Below are positions 10,538 to 19,504 of a stretch of DNA of 64,000 nucleotides, piece by piece. The first letter of the stretch is position 1, and every line of letters starts with the position of its first letter. The DNA is taken from contig CP053688.1 in assembly GCA_013200995.1 (NCBI GenBank), positions 2,418,001 through 2,482,000 on the forward strand. The letters are read 5' to 3'. The position numbers were made by a program, and so were the translations under genes. The notes below the pieces were generated by a model that was given only the letters and a program-made list of their open reading frames with translations, did no database searches and was not told where the DNA came from. This DNA is from Arthrobacter citreus. GTDB taxonomy: Bacteria; Bacillota; Bacilli; Bacillales; Bacillaceae_G.

Positions 10538-11449
10538 ATGCATATTGAACAATTAAAATATATTGTTGAAGTCGCCAAAACTAGCTCAATTGCTCGAGCT
10601 TCTGAAAACATGTGTGTAACACAACCTGCTGTAAGTCAATCCATTACTAACTTAGAAAAAGAACTAGGTTTTAAATTGTTTATTCGTTCACGACAAGGCG
10701 TTTCTCCTACTGTTGAGGGCAAAATAATTATTCAAAAGGCTTATGAGGTTTTGGCAAAATTAGATGAACTTCAAGACCAAGTAGATTTATACAACAATGT
10801 AATAGATGGACATGTCACATTATCTTCTGTACCAACAATGTTACCGATTGCATTAAAAGCTTTAAAATACTTTCAAAGAGAGTATCCAACCATTCAAGTA
10901 CAAGTTTTAGAGAATCTAGGACCCGGGGTATTTAAAGATATTCAGCATGGAAGGGCCGATATTGGTCTTCTAGCGGCAGAAAACATGATAGGTGAACTAG
11001 AGCACATAACATTTGAACAGCTAGTTAATGGTAAAGTTCAAGTAATTGTAGGAAAAGAATCTCATCTGGCCGGTAAAGATGTTTTAACCGTAAATGATAT
11101 TCAGGATCAGAGCTTTGCGTTGTATAGTGGTCCACTCTATTCAAAGGGAATAGAATCTATTTTTTCTTCACCTATAAAAAGAGCAATTGTAACTGATAAC
11201 TTCGAAACGATCCGCTTTGCTGTTGCTGAAAACTTAGCGATTGGACTTGTACTCGACTTTTATCTAGAAAAACATCCCGACCTAGATCAAGCAAGTATTG
11301 TTCCAATTAATTTAATTAATTTACCTCCTTTACCTTCTCTCCAACACGGTTATGCGATGCGAAAGAATAGCAAGCCTTCGTATGGTACTCGAAAACTGAT
11401 CGGCTATTTACAAAATGAATTTCAAAAATTTAGTAAATCCTATTCATAG
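10538..11449 (+). CDS. LysR-family transcriptional regulator (paired with protease 2)
   Basis: A 303-residue LysR-type protein. The helix-turn-helix is at about residues 15-40 (SSIARASENMCVTQPAVSQSI). The C-terminal effector-binding fold contains VQVIVGKESHLAGKD. The ATG follows AAGGAG, itself embedded in the inverted repeat at 10506-10520. It is divergent from protease 2 and convergent with protease 3, from which a terminator separates it. It is a paralogue of the 4705 and 19505 regulators, consistent with module duplication. The signal molecule is unknown. Confidence 0.93.
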   Translation: MHIEQLKYIVEVAKTSSIARASENMCVTQPAVSQSITNLEKELGFKLFIRSRQGVSPTVEGKIIIQKAYEVLAKLDELQDQVDLYNNVIDGHVTLSSVPTMLPIALKALKYFQREYPTIQVQVLENLGPGVFKDIQHGRADIGLLAAENMIGELEHITFEQLVNGKVQVIVGKESHLAGKDVLTVNDIQDQSFALYSGPLYSKGIESIFSSPIKRAIVTDNFETIRFAVAENLAIGLVLDFYLEKHPDLDQASIVPINLINLPPLPSLQHGYAMRKNSKPSYGTRKLIGYLQNEFQKFSKSYS

Positions 11450-11462
11450 ATTGATAGATATA

Positions 11463-11510
11463 CTAAAAAAGGGCTACCGTCTTGTCTTTCAACGGGGCCC
11501 CTTTTTAGTA
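11463..11510. terminator. Intrinsic terminator between convergent LysR 2 and protease 3
   Basis: An imperfect stem pairs AAAAAAGGGCTACCGT with ACGGGGCCCCTTTTT around a short loop, with A and T runs on the two sides. It serves the convergent genes ending at 11449 and 11538. Confidence 0.75.
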
Positions 11511-11537
11511 TTTAATATCACAAGTGATTATTACTGT

Positions 11538-14500
11538 TTATTGAGGAAAATCTTCAAATGATAAGCCTAATTCTTTTAGGACATCTACCAATTTCTTTCC
11601 ATTCTTCTCTTCTAACGGAGTAGGAGCATTTTTTGCATCTGGGTTTTGCATTAAATAGTTTACAACAATTAATTCCATGTCACGCTTATCTACTACTCCA
11701 TCAAAATATATATCTGAGTTGCGGTCTGCTGAACCCCACGCTTTTTGTAATGCTAGAGCATCCTTGATGTCGATTACATCATCTTGATTTACATCTCCGC
11801 CAATCATATATCTAGTAAAATACTGTAATCGTTGACCCCATACCTCATTGTTACGTAACACACCAATTGGTAAAGGTTGCGAAACAGAAAAATGTCCTGG
11901 AAGTTTGACACTCCATGTAAATAACTGATCAGAAAGTGGGAGATTTGATAAATTATAATCTCCACTTCTAGAAAGAATAGAAGCAACATCATATTTTTTA
12001 CCATTCGGGTCAATAAGTTGGGCTTTTACACCAGCCTTAGTCCAATCAAACCCTAGTGCCATACCCTCGGCACTTAAATAACCATACATTTCCGAAAAAG
12101 TAGGTTGAATAATCCAATCTGCACCTGCAGAAGAAAGTGTGTGTTGAGTTCCTATTTCATCAGTATAAGATGCTGTTACGTTCATTGTTGCACTAGCAGT
12201 AAAAATTGAATTTTTCACTTTAAATTTCACATTAATTGCATCCGTAATATCAGATATTCCTTTTGTTGTATTTAAGTCCAGCTTAATTTTGGAAGTGTTC
12301 CCACTTGACTCTACAGTCACCTTCGCATTTTGATAAGATGAAAGGTTTTCATTAAGCTTCGCATTTACAAGTTCTAAATTGGATTCACTATTCGTAATAG
12401 TCCATTCTACTGAGCGCATATTTTTTACATTGTGTAACGAAAGACTGGCATTTAATACCTCACCCATCTTCACACCAACTTGACTACTCTTTATAAAGCT
12501 ATATGGTGTTCCTTCTTTCACGAAGTAATAATTTTTCTTTATGCTCGGATTGTTTGCTGCGTCTGTCCCGTAAATATTTAATTTTGAGAATGGAACGCTT
12601 GCATTCATTGGAACAGTAAAATCAAGATTTCCATCTTCTCCGACTGGTATCGGCTCATTATAGTTTCCGTTTAAAGAAAAATTAAAAGCATTAATCGATT
12701 GATTGATTCCCATTCCTGCGTTTGTCATCTCATCAACTTCTTTGTCAGTAACCTTTACTTGTAGAGGGATCGTTGTTTGTCCTTCTTTGTATTCAATCAC
12801 TGGCGATTCATTTGAATCAAAAGAAGTCGTCAGTGTAGGACCATTGTTATCAATGTATACTTCCTTATAATTAGTGAATGTTTGATCACGCTCAGTTGTA
12901 CCAATTATCTTAATACGATAAAGTCCTGGTTTTGCATAGCTAACTTGTGTAGCGACAGGGTGATCCGCATCATCTGTAAAAGCATAATACGTCCCTTTAA
13001 ATACATCATTAATTAAGTAGTTTACACCGTCATAATACGAGCTCACATCAACATATCCTAAAGCCCCGATTTCCTTACCTGTTTTTGCATCTTCTAATAC
13101 AAGATCTAATTCTTTCATAGGTGCCTTAAAATTAACCAATAAGGATGTGCTTGAGTAACTTTGGTACACTCTTTTTACATGAAGGTATGGAGGTGAAATA
13201 GCATAGTCTAGTAGATTAACAGTGTTAAACCCATCCTCTAACAGACGGAAACTGAACGGAATACGGTACGATTCCTTGCTATTTTCTTGATTTGTTAAAA
13301 TGAAATATCCTTCATATATTCCAGATTGCGCTTTGGCTGGTATACTGACTGAAATTGGGACTTGCTTTGATTTTAATCCTTGCACGGAGATAACCGGTGG
13401 CGCTGTTACTTTTATTTTATTTTGCACCGCGTCCAACGATCCATTTACTCCTTTTTGAAAATGAGTTGTTAATATAAATGTTTTCTTCTTATTATCTTGA
13501 TTGTTTATTTTCACCTTTTTTTCTAACGTTTGTGCTTCTCCACCATAATGAGCACCAAGTGCAAGACCTCCAGTTTCCTCATGTAAGGTAACTCGTTCCC
13601 CATTAAACGGGATGTCTGTCTCATCTTGTACGCCAATTGTATTATTCGTATGAATTGCACGATACGGATCTACACGCCCTGCTCCAACTTCAAAGACACT
13701 ATATGTCCCATCTAAGGGCTTCGCTGTGTTCATTAAAATCGTTTTAATATCTTGCGGATCAAGCTGTGGATTTGCCTGTAATAGTAAAGCTGCTATCCCA
13801 GCTACGTGTGGAGAAGCCATGGAAGTACCAGATAAACGATCATAGGCAAATTGGTAATTGGAAGTATCATCAGGATTTGTTACATATGCTGGCACAGTCG
13901 ACATTACACTAACTCCAGGCGCAGTAACTTCAGGTTTCATATCATAATTTTCACGAGTCGGTCCTCGAGAACTAAAACTAGCAAGCTTATCTCCAGCTGT
14001 AAATGTTTCCTTATAGTTTTGGAAAGTGAGCGTCTGTTTTCCAGCTGCTAATTGATCTTTCATAGCAAGTCCCTCTTCATAACTCATAGAAAAGGTAGGT
14101 ATAAAACGCTGATCTTCTCTTACAAAATTAGATGGTCCTTCATTCGGTCTATTACTATATGCAATCACTACGCTAGCACCATATTTCTTGGCAAGTACTA
14201 CCTTGGATTGTGTTCCGATTGTACCTGTATTAACAAAAGCAACTTTTCCTTTTACGTCTTTATTGGCGTAATCTGCCTCTAGTCCATCTCCTAGATCAAC
14301 AATCTCTAAGCTCTTTCCATTCAATACGTTTAATTCGCTTGTAAAATCCTTATACAAATTGCTCAATGTATAATTTGTATTAACTCCATTTAATTTTCCA
14401 CTATATTTCACAACAGATATTGGAGAACTACTTGCTCCGACCGTTAAAGCTAGTGCTGCCGCTCCTGGACTACCAATTGTGTAGGCATTTGGACCACTAT

Positions 14501-15641
14501 TACCAGCTGATACAACCGCTACTACACCACTAAGAACTGCATAATTTATTGCTGTACTTGTAGGAGAAAACGGATCATTGCTCTGTAAACCTAGCGACAA
14601 GTTCATTACATCCATACCATCTATAACAGCTTGATCAATACCTGCAATGATGTTTTCCTCAAACCCTGTTCCATACGGACCAAGAACACGGTACACATAT
14701 AAATCTGCATCTGGTGCAATCCCTTCTACTTTTGGTCCGTTTAAATTCTGAGCCTGTGCGGCTATCGTACCAGAAACATGTGTCCCATGTTCTGTATAGT
14801 ATGCTGATCCACTTTGGTTGAACTGAGGTTGATTTGATTTTTTCCAATCGTTATATGTCGTCTCCATCGGGTCATTATCATTATCAACAAAATCATATCC
14901 ACCTTTAAATGCAGACTTCAAATCAGGATGATTATAATCAATACCTGTATCAATGACAGCTACTTTTACACCTTTTCCTGTGTACCCTTCATTGTGTAGC
15001 TTGTCTACATTGAGAAACGCTCCACTATCAAGAGATGCTTCCTTGCCTTGACCCTCTTCAGGTTTAGTTGGAGGTTCAATTGTAACCGTAGCATTTTTAT
15101 GTACAGCTTTAACTGCTTTAGATTGAAGCAGTTTCTTTACTTCGTTAGCAGGTAACGTCATCGCTACGCCACTATATGCCTTTTTAAAACTTCTCATAAT
15201 TTTATACGACTTTTTCCCACTTTTCGTTGTAACAGTCGGTAAAAGTTTATTTACATCTTTTTGAAATGTACTATGATCCTGATCAACATTTTCTTTTGCT
15301 TGAGTAGTTGTAATCTTCTTTCCTTTCAATGCTGCCTTTAACACTGCTACTTTCTCTGGTTCTGAACGAAATTCGACAATTACAGAAATGTCTGCATTAC
15401 TATTTAACTCACTTGCACTAAAACCTTCCAATCCATTACTTTGTGACATGTCTAACTGTTTAAGTGCCTCTCGTTGTTCATTTGTCAATGATTCTAGCAT
15501 TTTGTGTGTAGTACTTGATTCTGCAGAAACAATACTGTAATTCCCTTGGAAAAGTGAACATAACATTCCAACTGTCATAATATTAAGCAGTGGTTTCTTA
15601 AACCGTTTTCTAATCGCTTTCCTATCCATCAACTTCATCAT
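11538..15641 (-). CDS. Secreted S8 serine protease with cohesin-like and dockerin domains, copy 3
   Basis: A 1,367-residue paralogue and the most diverged of the three. A signal peptide (hydrophobic IMTVGMLCSLFQG) is followed by an I9-like propeptide (about 85-190) and the S8 domain. The triad is Asp231 (VAVIDTGIDYNHPD), His285 (EHGTHVSG) and Ser608 (SGTSMASPHVAG), with oxyanion Asn381. A PA insert spans about 425-545. A cohesin-like domain starts near GVKMGEVLNASLSL. The dockerin reads DVNQDDVID and DIYFDGVVD; the second loop has Tyr in place of the usual Asn. The tail ends in ELGLSFEDFPQ. Unlike the other two it has no adjacent divergent LysR gene. The ATG has only a weak ribosome site, so a start at the next Met is possible. 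Confidence 0.92.
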   Translation of the reverse strand: MMKLMDRKAIRKRFKKPLLNIMTVGMLCSLFQGNYSIVSAESSTTHKMLESLTNEQREALKQLDMSQSNGLEGFSASELNSNADISVIVEFRSEPEKVAVLKAALKGKKITTTQAKENVDQDHSTFQKDVNKLLPTVTTKSGKKSYKIMRSFKKAYSGVAMTLPANEVKKLLQSKAVKAVHKNATVTIEPPTKPEEGQGKEASLDSGAFLNVDKLHNEGYTGKGVKVAVIDTGIDYNHPDLKSAFKGGYDFVDNDNDPMETTYNDWKKSNQPQFNQSGSAYYTEHGTHVSGTIAAQAQNLNGPKVEGIAPDADLYVYRVLGPYGTGFEENIIAGIDQAVIDGMDVMNLSLGLQSNDPFSPTSTAINYAVLSGVVAVVSAGNSGPNAYTIGSPGAAALALTVGASSSPISVVKYSGKLNGVNTNYTLSNLYKDFTSELNVLNGKSLEIVDLGDGLEADYANKDVKGKVAFVNTGTIGTQSKVVLAKKYGASVVIAYSNRPNEGPSNFVREDQRFIPTFSMSYEEGLAMKDQLAAGKQTLTFQNYKETFTAGDKLASFSSRGPTRENYDMKPEVTAPGVSVMSTVPAYVTNPDDTSNYQFAYDRLSGTSMASPHVAGIAALLLQANPQLDPQDIKTILMNTAKPLDGTYSVFEVGAGRVDPYRAIHTNNTIGVQDETDIPFNGERVTLHEETGGLALGAHYGGEAQTLEKKVKINNQDNKKKTFILTTHFQKGVNGSLDAVQNKIKVTAPPVISVQGLKSKQVPISVSIPAKAQSGIYEGYFILTNQENSKESYRIPFSFRLLEDGFNTVNLLDYAISPPYLHVKRVYQSYSSTSLLVNFKAPMKELDLVLEDAKTGKEIGALGYVDVSSYYDGVNYLINDVFKGTYYAFTDDADHPVATQVSYAKPGLYRIKIIGTTERDQTFTNYKEVYIDNNGPTLTTSFDSNESPVIEYKEGQTTIPLQVKVTDKEVDEMTNAGMGINQSINAFNFSLNGNYNEPIPVGEDGNLDFTVPMNASVPFSKLNIYGTDAANNPSIKKNYYFVKEGTPYSFIKSSQVGVKMGEVLNASLSLHNVKNMRSVEWTITNSESNLELVNAKLNENLSSYQNAKVTVESSGNTSKIKLDLNTTKGISDITDAINVKFKVKNSIFTASATMNVTASYTDEIGTQHTLSSAGADWIIQPTFSEMYGYLSAEGMALGFDWTKAGVKAQLIDPNGKKYDVASILSRSGDYNLSNLPLSDQLFTWSVKLPGHFSVSQPLPIGVLRNNEVWGQRLQYFTRYMIGGDVNQDDVIDIKDALALQKAWGSADRNSDIYFDGVVDKRDMELIVVNYLMQNPDAKNAPTPLEEKNGKKLVDVLKELGLSFEDFPQ

Positions 15642-16141
15642 CCAATCTAAATTAATTTTCTACTGAATTATTTCTGAATTGCTTCAATCTAATTAAATTG
15701 CACCCCCGTACTCTAAACCGCAGTATTTTTACAAAATTCAACTAATTACTTGAAGAATGAATTTATTATATATTCTAAAATTTCAGAATAAAATTCACTT
15801 TAATTTATGTTCACTTAACGGAAACTTATACAATACAATCTAAGCTTTAAAAAACATAAGATGTCTAAAACCAACAGTTATAAATTCCACCACTTATGTA
15901 AACAAGTTTCACTACTAAAATGTATGGTCATAATAAAAAGGCAACTATCATTTTATAAGATAGTTACCCTTTTTCTATATATTATGTAACTACTAACACT
16001 ACTTTACTATACACATAGATGCCCTACACATATAGGTTTATTACTTTAGCTCTATTAACTCTCCAAGTATTTCCATTCTTGATCTTGGATAGTTCTAAAA
16101 ATGTATTTTACTGTTCTGCTCTTAAACTACAAAGAGAATAT
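15642..16141. other. 500-bp intergenic region
   Basis: Between protease 3 and the TetR gene. Apart from the terminator at 15934-15976 it is AT-rich DNA without a convincing gene. A plus-strand frame starting at 16019 runs into the TetR gene in antisense and looks spurious. The regulator expected from the pattern of the other two proteases is absent here. Confidence 0.5.
15934..15976. terminator. Bidirectional intrinsic terminator
   Basis: Arms GGCAACTATC and GATAGTTACC (one mismatch) enclose a 9-nt loop, with AAAAA before and TTTTT after. It probably ends minus-strand transcription coming from the TetR gene. Confidence 0.8.
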
Positions 16142-16714
16142 TTACAAGCTCTTTTGATAAATCCCTTTAGTCAACATCAAAACCATTTGATCTGCCATAA
16201 AACTAGGTTCATTTGGTAAATCTTCATTAACCCAATCAATAATCAATGCGACGAGTGCTCCAGCGATAACGCTTTCCAAAAACCACTTATCCAAAGTCAC
16301 TTCAATCTTATTTTCCTTTAATTGGCCAATATTATTCTGAATTGAGAGTTTAAGAACGTCTAACATTTTCCATCTTAATTCCGGCAATCCATTTTTACTT
16401 AATAAAATTTTATACACTTTAGCATGTTTCTCTACATGTTCAAATACGGCTAAAACAGGTGGATATATAATATCTGCAAATGATTGAACTTGATAAGGAA
16501 TGACAAGGTCATTTACTAATCCTTCTAATGTTTCATCGACTATTTCCTTATGTAATTCAAACTTATCTTTATAATGATAATAAAAAGTTGCTCGATTAAT
16601 ATCTGCTTCATTGATTATATCCTGCACAGTTACATTTTCCATCCCCTTTACAACTGCATATTTAAACAATGCTTCTTTAATCAGTTTTTTAGTTTTAATA
16701 ATACGCCTGTCCAT
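16142..16714 (-). CDS. TetR/AcrR-family transcriptional regulator
   Basis: A 190-residue TetR-type regulator. The N-terminal helix-turn-helix reads VTVQDIINEADINRATFYYHY (about residues 27-48, quoted with one residue overlap to neighbours), typical of the family. The rest is helical and fits a TetR C-terminal ligand domain of the TetR_C_8/C_14 sort, though the subfamily cannot be fixed. It is divergent from the alcohol dehydrogenase gene at 16934, with 219 bp between them holding an inverted repeat that overlaps the likely dehydrogenase promoter. The simplest reading is a local repressor of that gene. Confidence 0.9.
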   Translation of the reverse strand: MDRRIIKTKKLIKEALFKYAVVKGMENVTVQDIINEADINRATFYYHYKDKFELHKEIVDETLEGLVNDLVIPYQVQSFADIIYPPVLAVFEHVEKHAKVYKILLSKNGLPELRWKMLDVLKLSIQNNIGQLKENKIEVTLDKWFLESVIAGALVALIIDWVNEDLPNEPSFMADQMVLMLTKGIYQKSL

Positions 16715-16793
16715 CTTTTCACTTCCTTACCAAATGACTCCTTCAAAAAAATTAATCATTTTTTATACATTTTATATTAATTTGACGAATATT

Positions 16794-16846
16794 AAACAGT
16801 TTCTATAAGTCTGTTGGTTGTAGCCTTTCTCAAACTCTTTTATTAT
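16794..16846 (+). promoter_or_regulatory. Putative promoter of the dehydrogenase with an overlapping inverted repeat
   Basis: A -35-like TTGTAG (16818-16823) and -10 TATTAT (16841-16846) are separated by 17 bp. Just upstream, AAACAG and CTGTTG half-sites flank a short spacer (about 16795-16816). This is a plausible TetR operator placed to block the promoter. Inference from position and symmetry only. Confidence 0.45.
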
Positions 16847-16933
16847 ACAAAATATAATAGCGCATACAAATCTGCGCTTTAATAATTAAAATTTAATATT
16901 TTATAAAAGTAATTCCAAGGGGAGAGAAAATTA

Positions 16934-17974
16934 ATGAAAGCTGCTAAATTTTATGGTGCAAGAGATATCCGAGTTGTTGATACGCCGAATCCAGAAACAA
17001 AATCGAATGAGGTAAAAGTAGCAATTGAATGGTGTGGCATTTGCGGTAGTGATATGCATGAATACTTAGCTGGACCGATGGTAATTCCATCTGGAACTAA
17101 TGTTACGATGGGGCATGAATTTTCAGGTGTAATCGTTGAAATTGGAGAAGATGTCACTAATTTTGTAATTGGCGACCGTGTTGTGATCGAGCCTGTTGTT
17201 CCTTGTTGGACTTGTAACTCTTGTAAAACAGGTAATTATAATGTTTGTGAAAAACCACAATTCTTTGGTCTTATCTTAAACGATGGTGGTTTCGGAGAAT
17301 ATATCGTAGCTCCTGTAGATCGTGTTTATAAGATTCCTGACACAATGAATTTTGAACAAGCAGCCTTAGTTGAGCCTGTTGCGGTTGTAACACAAGCTAT
17401 TCGTTCAAGCCAATATAAATTTGGTGATGCTGTCGCAGTATTTGGCGCAGGTCCAATTGGTTTACTTCTTATCCAAGCATTAAAAGCAGCAGGAGCTTCT
17501 AAAATCATTGCTGTAGAAGTTTCTGACCACCGTAGAGAAGTAGCTCTAAAATCAGGCGCAACACACACGATCAATCCAATTGAATCAAATCCTGTTGAAA
17601 CAATATTCGGAGTAACAAATGGCAAAGGCGTTGATGTATCGTTTGAATGTGCTGGCGTTCAACCAACTTTTGAGGCAGCACTTAATAGCGTAAAATTTAA
17701 CGGTGAGTTAAAAATTATCAGTTTATGGGAAAAACCTGTATCATTTAATCCTAATGTAGCCATGATGACAAACAAAAGAATCTCTACTACTATGACATAT
17801 AGCAACATTTATCCAGAAGTTATCGAACTAGTTAACCAAGGAATCATAAAAGAAGATTTAATTATTACAAAAAAAATCCACTTAGACGACATTGTTGAAG
17901 AAGGCTTTGAAGCTGTTCTTAATGACCGTTCACAAGTAAAAATCCTTGTAACGCCTAAGCGTTCAAATTTATAA
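16934..17974 (+). CDS. Zinc-dependent 2,3-butanediol/polyol-type dehydrogenase (MDR family)
   Basis: A 346-residue medium-chain dehydrogenase. The catalytic zinc site includes the Cys of WCGICGSDMHEY (about residues 36-46) and GHEFSG. The structural zinc loop has four Cys in PCWTCNSCKTGNYNVC (about 91-106). The Rossmann motif FGAGPIGLL lies near 175. The sequence matches (R,R)-butanediol dehydrogenase, which interconverts acetoin and 2,3-butanediol with NAD(H); other polyols such as sorbitol or threonine cannot be excluded. GGGGAGAG precedes the ATG. It is divergent from the TetR gene and convergent with an SDR. Confidence 0.88.
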   Translation: MKAAKFYGARDIRVVDTPNPETKSNEVKVAIEWCGICGSDMHEYLAGPMVIPSGTNVTMGHEFSGVIVEIGEDVTNFVIGDRVVIEPVVPCWTCNSCKTGNYNVCEKPQFFGLILNDGGFGEYIVAPVDRVYKIPDTMNFEQAALVEPVAVVTQAIRSSQYKFGDAVAVFGAGPIGLLLIQALKAAGASKIIAVEVSDHRREVALKSGATHTINPIESNPVETIFGVTNGKGVDVSFECAGVQPTFEAALNSVKFNGELKIISLWEKPVSFNPNVAMMTNKRISTTMTYSNIYPEVIELVNQGIIKEDLIITKKIHLDDIVEEGFEAVLNDRSQVKILVTPKRSNL

Positions 17975-17988
17975 TACTTTAAACCAAT

Positions 17989-18020
17989 CCTGCATTCAAA
18001 AAAAGAATGCAGGATTTTCT
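17989..18020. terminator. Intrinsic terminator between dehydrogenase and SDR
   Basis: A perfect 9-bp stem CCTGCATTC / GAATGCAGG with an all-A loop is followed by ATTTTCT. It lies between convergent genes and can act on both. Confidence 0.85.
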
Positions 18021-18023
18021 AAT

Positions 18024-18797
18024 TTAAACGAATAACCTTGCTTTAAATGAACTATATCCATCGTCTAAATTGACACACGTTCCATTGATACAATTTGATT
18101 CCTCAGAAGCTAAAAAAGCTACAGCATTCGCAATTTCTGTAGGTTCTGTTAGAGTTGAACGCATTTGTTCGCTTACCATCTGCTCCCAAACACCAAAGTC
18201 TTTATATGGTGATAAAATTGGTGTATTTACTCGTCCTGGAGCAATCGCAATAACTCGGATGCCCTGTGGCCCCAGTTCCATTGCTGCAGAGGATGTCATA
18301 TTAATAATGGCAGCTTTAGTAGCATTATAAGTAAAAGTTAGCTCACCAGGTAAAATACCAAAAACAGAAGCAGTATTGATAATTGTTCCTTTTACCCCAA
18401 GCTCTGCCATTTTGCGAGCAGCTACTAGAATTCCATAATAGACACCATTTTGATTAACAGCAACAATTGGATGATAATCATTAGCAGGATCATGTTGAAG
18501 CAAAGGAACCGGTTTTGCAAATCCAGCATTATTGAACATAATATCTAGTCCACCAAAGGCTTCTACCGTTCTATCAACCAAATACACAACATCCTCATAT
18601 TCTGCTACATTAGTCTTAATGAATAGTACTTCCCCACCTAATTCGCGATTTATCTCATCTACAGCTTTAAGGCCACCGTTTTCGTTGATATCAGCGATTA
18701 CAACTTTAGCACCTTCAGATACTAGTTTTTTAACAGTAGCTAGTCCAATTCCACCACTACCACCTGTAACAATTGCCACTTTATTTGCTAGTTTCAT
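18024..18797 (-). CDS. Short-chain dehydrogenase/reductase (SDR)
   Basis: A classical SDR of 257 residues from the preferred ATG (MKLANKVAIVTGG). The AAAGGAAAA ribosome site favours this start over a TTG 18 bp upstream. The NAD(P) motif TGGSGGIG is near residue 10. The structural NNAG is present, and the catalytic residues are Ser in NTASVFG and Tyr/Lys in YNATK. The C-terminus YSSFKARLFV lacks a clear family signature. Substrate unknown. Its neighbours (butanediol-type dehydrogenase, cupin) suggest small carbonyl or alcohol metabolism. Confidence 0.88.
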   Translation of the reverse strand: MKLANKVAIVTGGSGGIGLATVKKLVSEGAKVVIADINENGGLKAVDEINRELGGEVLFIKTNVAEYEDVVYLVDRTVEAFGGLDIMFNNAGFAKPVPLLQHDPANDYHPIVAVNQNGVYYGILVAARKMAELGVKGTIINTASVFGILPGELTFTYNATKAAIINMTSSAAMELGPQGIRVIAIAPGRVNTPILSPYKDFGVWEQMVSEQMRSTLTEPTEIANAVAFLASEESNCINGTCVNLDDGYSSFKARLFV

Positions 18798-18825
18798 ATA
18801 AATTTTCCTTTCCAAAGTAAATTCT

Positions 18826-18862
18826 CAAAAAAAGTACTTACCAAAAAAATGATAAGTACACT
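18826..18862 (-). terminator. Intrinsic terminator of the cupin gene
   Basis: Read on the minus strand, arms GTACTTATC and GTAAGTAC flank a T-rich loop and are followed by TTTTTTT. It separates the cupin gene from the downstream SDR, so the two are not a simple operon. Confidence 0.8.
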
Positions 18863-18867
18863 TATAA

Positions 18868-19338
18868 TTAAAACTTTGTAATATCAACTGGATTTTGAAT
18901 TCCTACCTTTTCGCAATGATCATGGTACATTTGAAGCGATCCAGCACAGTTTAGAATTAGGAATGTATCTCCTTTTTCATCTTTAAATTCAAGTGCCCCA
19001 TTAATAACATTGAATATAATTGTATCTTCATCACAATCTGCTGGAGTATAAAATGTGTGTAAAGAAGCAGCTGGCTCATAAACAACTTCATGTTTTTTCG
19101 AAACCCAATCATGCTCAAGATATCCCCATTTACCTGCCAATGTACATACAATAACCGTACCGTGATGCACATGAGGTGGCAATTGGCTACCTGGCTTAGA
19201 CTTCATAGTTACACAAATCTCACCTGTAACCATATTAATCTTGTGAAATTTTATTTCGTTCCCGAAAAAAGGAATCCAAGGTACACTTTCATCTGCTACA
19301 TAGTTTGCATCTAATACTTGATTCTCTTTCGTTGTCAT
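18868..19338 (-). CDS. Cupin-fold protein (DAD-like dioxygenase family)
   Basis: A 156-residue single-domain cupin. The metal-binding motif is seen as PPHVHHGTVIVCTLAG (His residues near 56-59), and a second-strand His appears in AASLHTFYTP. The length and pattern fit the family that contains 2,4'-dihydroxyacetophenone dioxygenase and acetylacetone-cleaving-like cupins; the actual substrate cannot be told. GGGAGAG lies before the ATG. It is divergent from the LysR gene at 19505, which probably controls it through the inverted repeat at 19366-19412. Confidence 0.8.
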   Translation of the reverse strand: MTTKENQVLDANYVADESVPWIPFFGNEIKFHKINMVTGEICVTMKSKPGSQLPPHVHHGTVIVCTLAGKWGYLEHDWVSKKHEVVYEPAASLHTFYTPADCDEDTIIFNVINGALEFKDEKGDTFLILNCAGSLQMYHDHCEKVGIQNPVDITKF

Positions 19339-19365
19339 TAATTATCTCTCCCTTTAATAATGGTG

Positions 19366-19412
19366 ATAATTCAAGAAAAAGATTTTTTTGCAAACTCTTT
19401 TTTCTGAATTAT
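19366..19412. promoter_or_regulatory. Long inverted repeat in the cupin-LysR divergent spacer
   Basis: Left arm ATAATTCAAGAAAAAGA (19366-19382) and right arm TCTTTTTTCTGAATTAT (19396-19412) match at 15 of 17 positions with a 13-bp spacer. The position between divergent genes fits a regulator operator. The A/T tracts could also make it a structural bend. Confidence 0.45.
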
Positions 19413-19504
19413 TTGAATTTATTATAGGATGGCTTTATAATTTATAAAAGTTAATTCTTTTAATGACTTCTATAAATAAATTTAATATAAAGAGATGGGA
19501 TAAC

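Noticed and set aside
16019..16219. 66-codon plus-strand ORF overlapping the TetR gene
   Set aside because: Antisense to a clear TetR coding sequence, without start signals.
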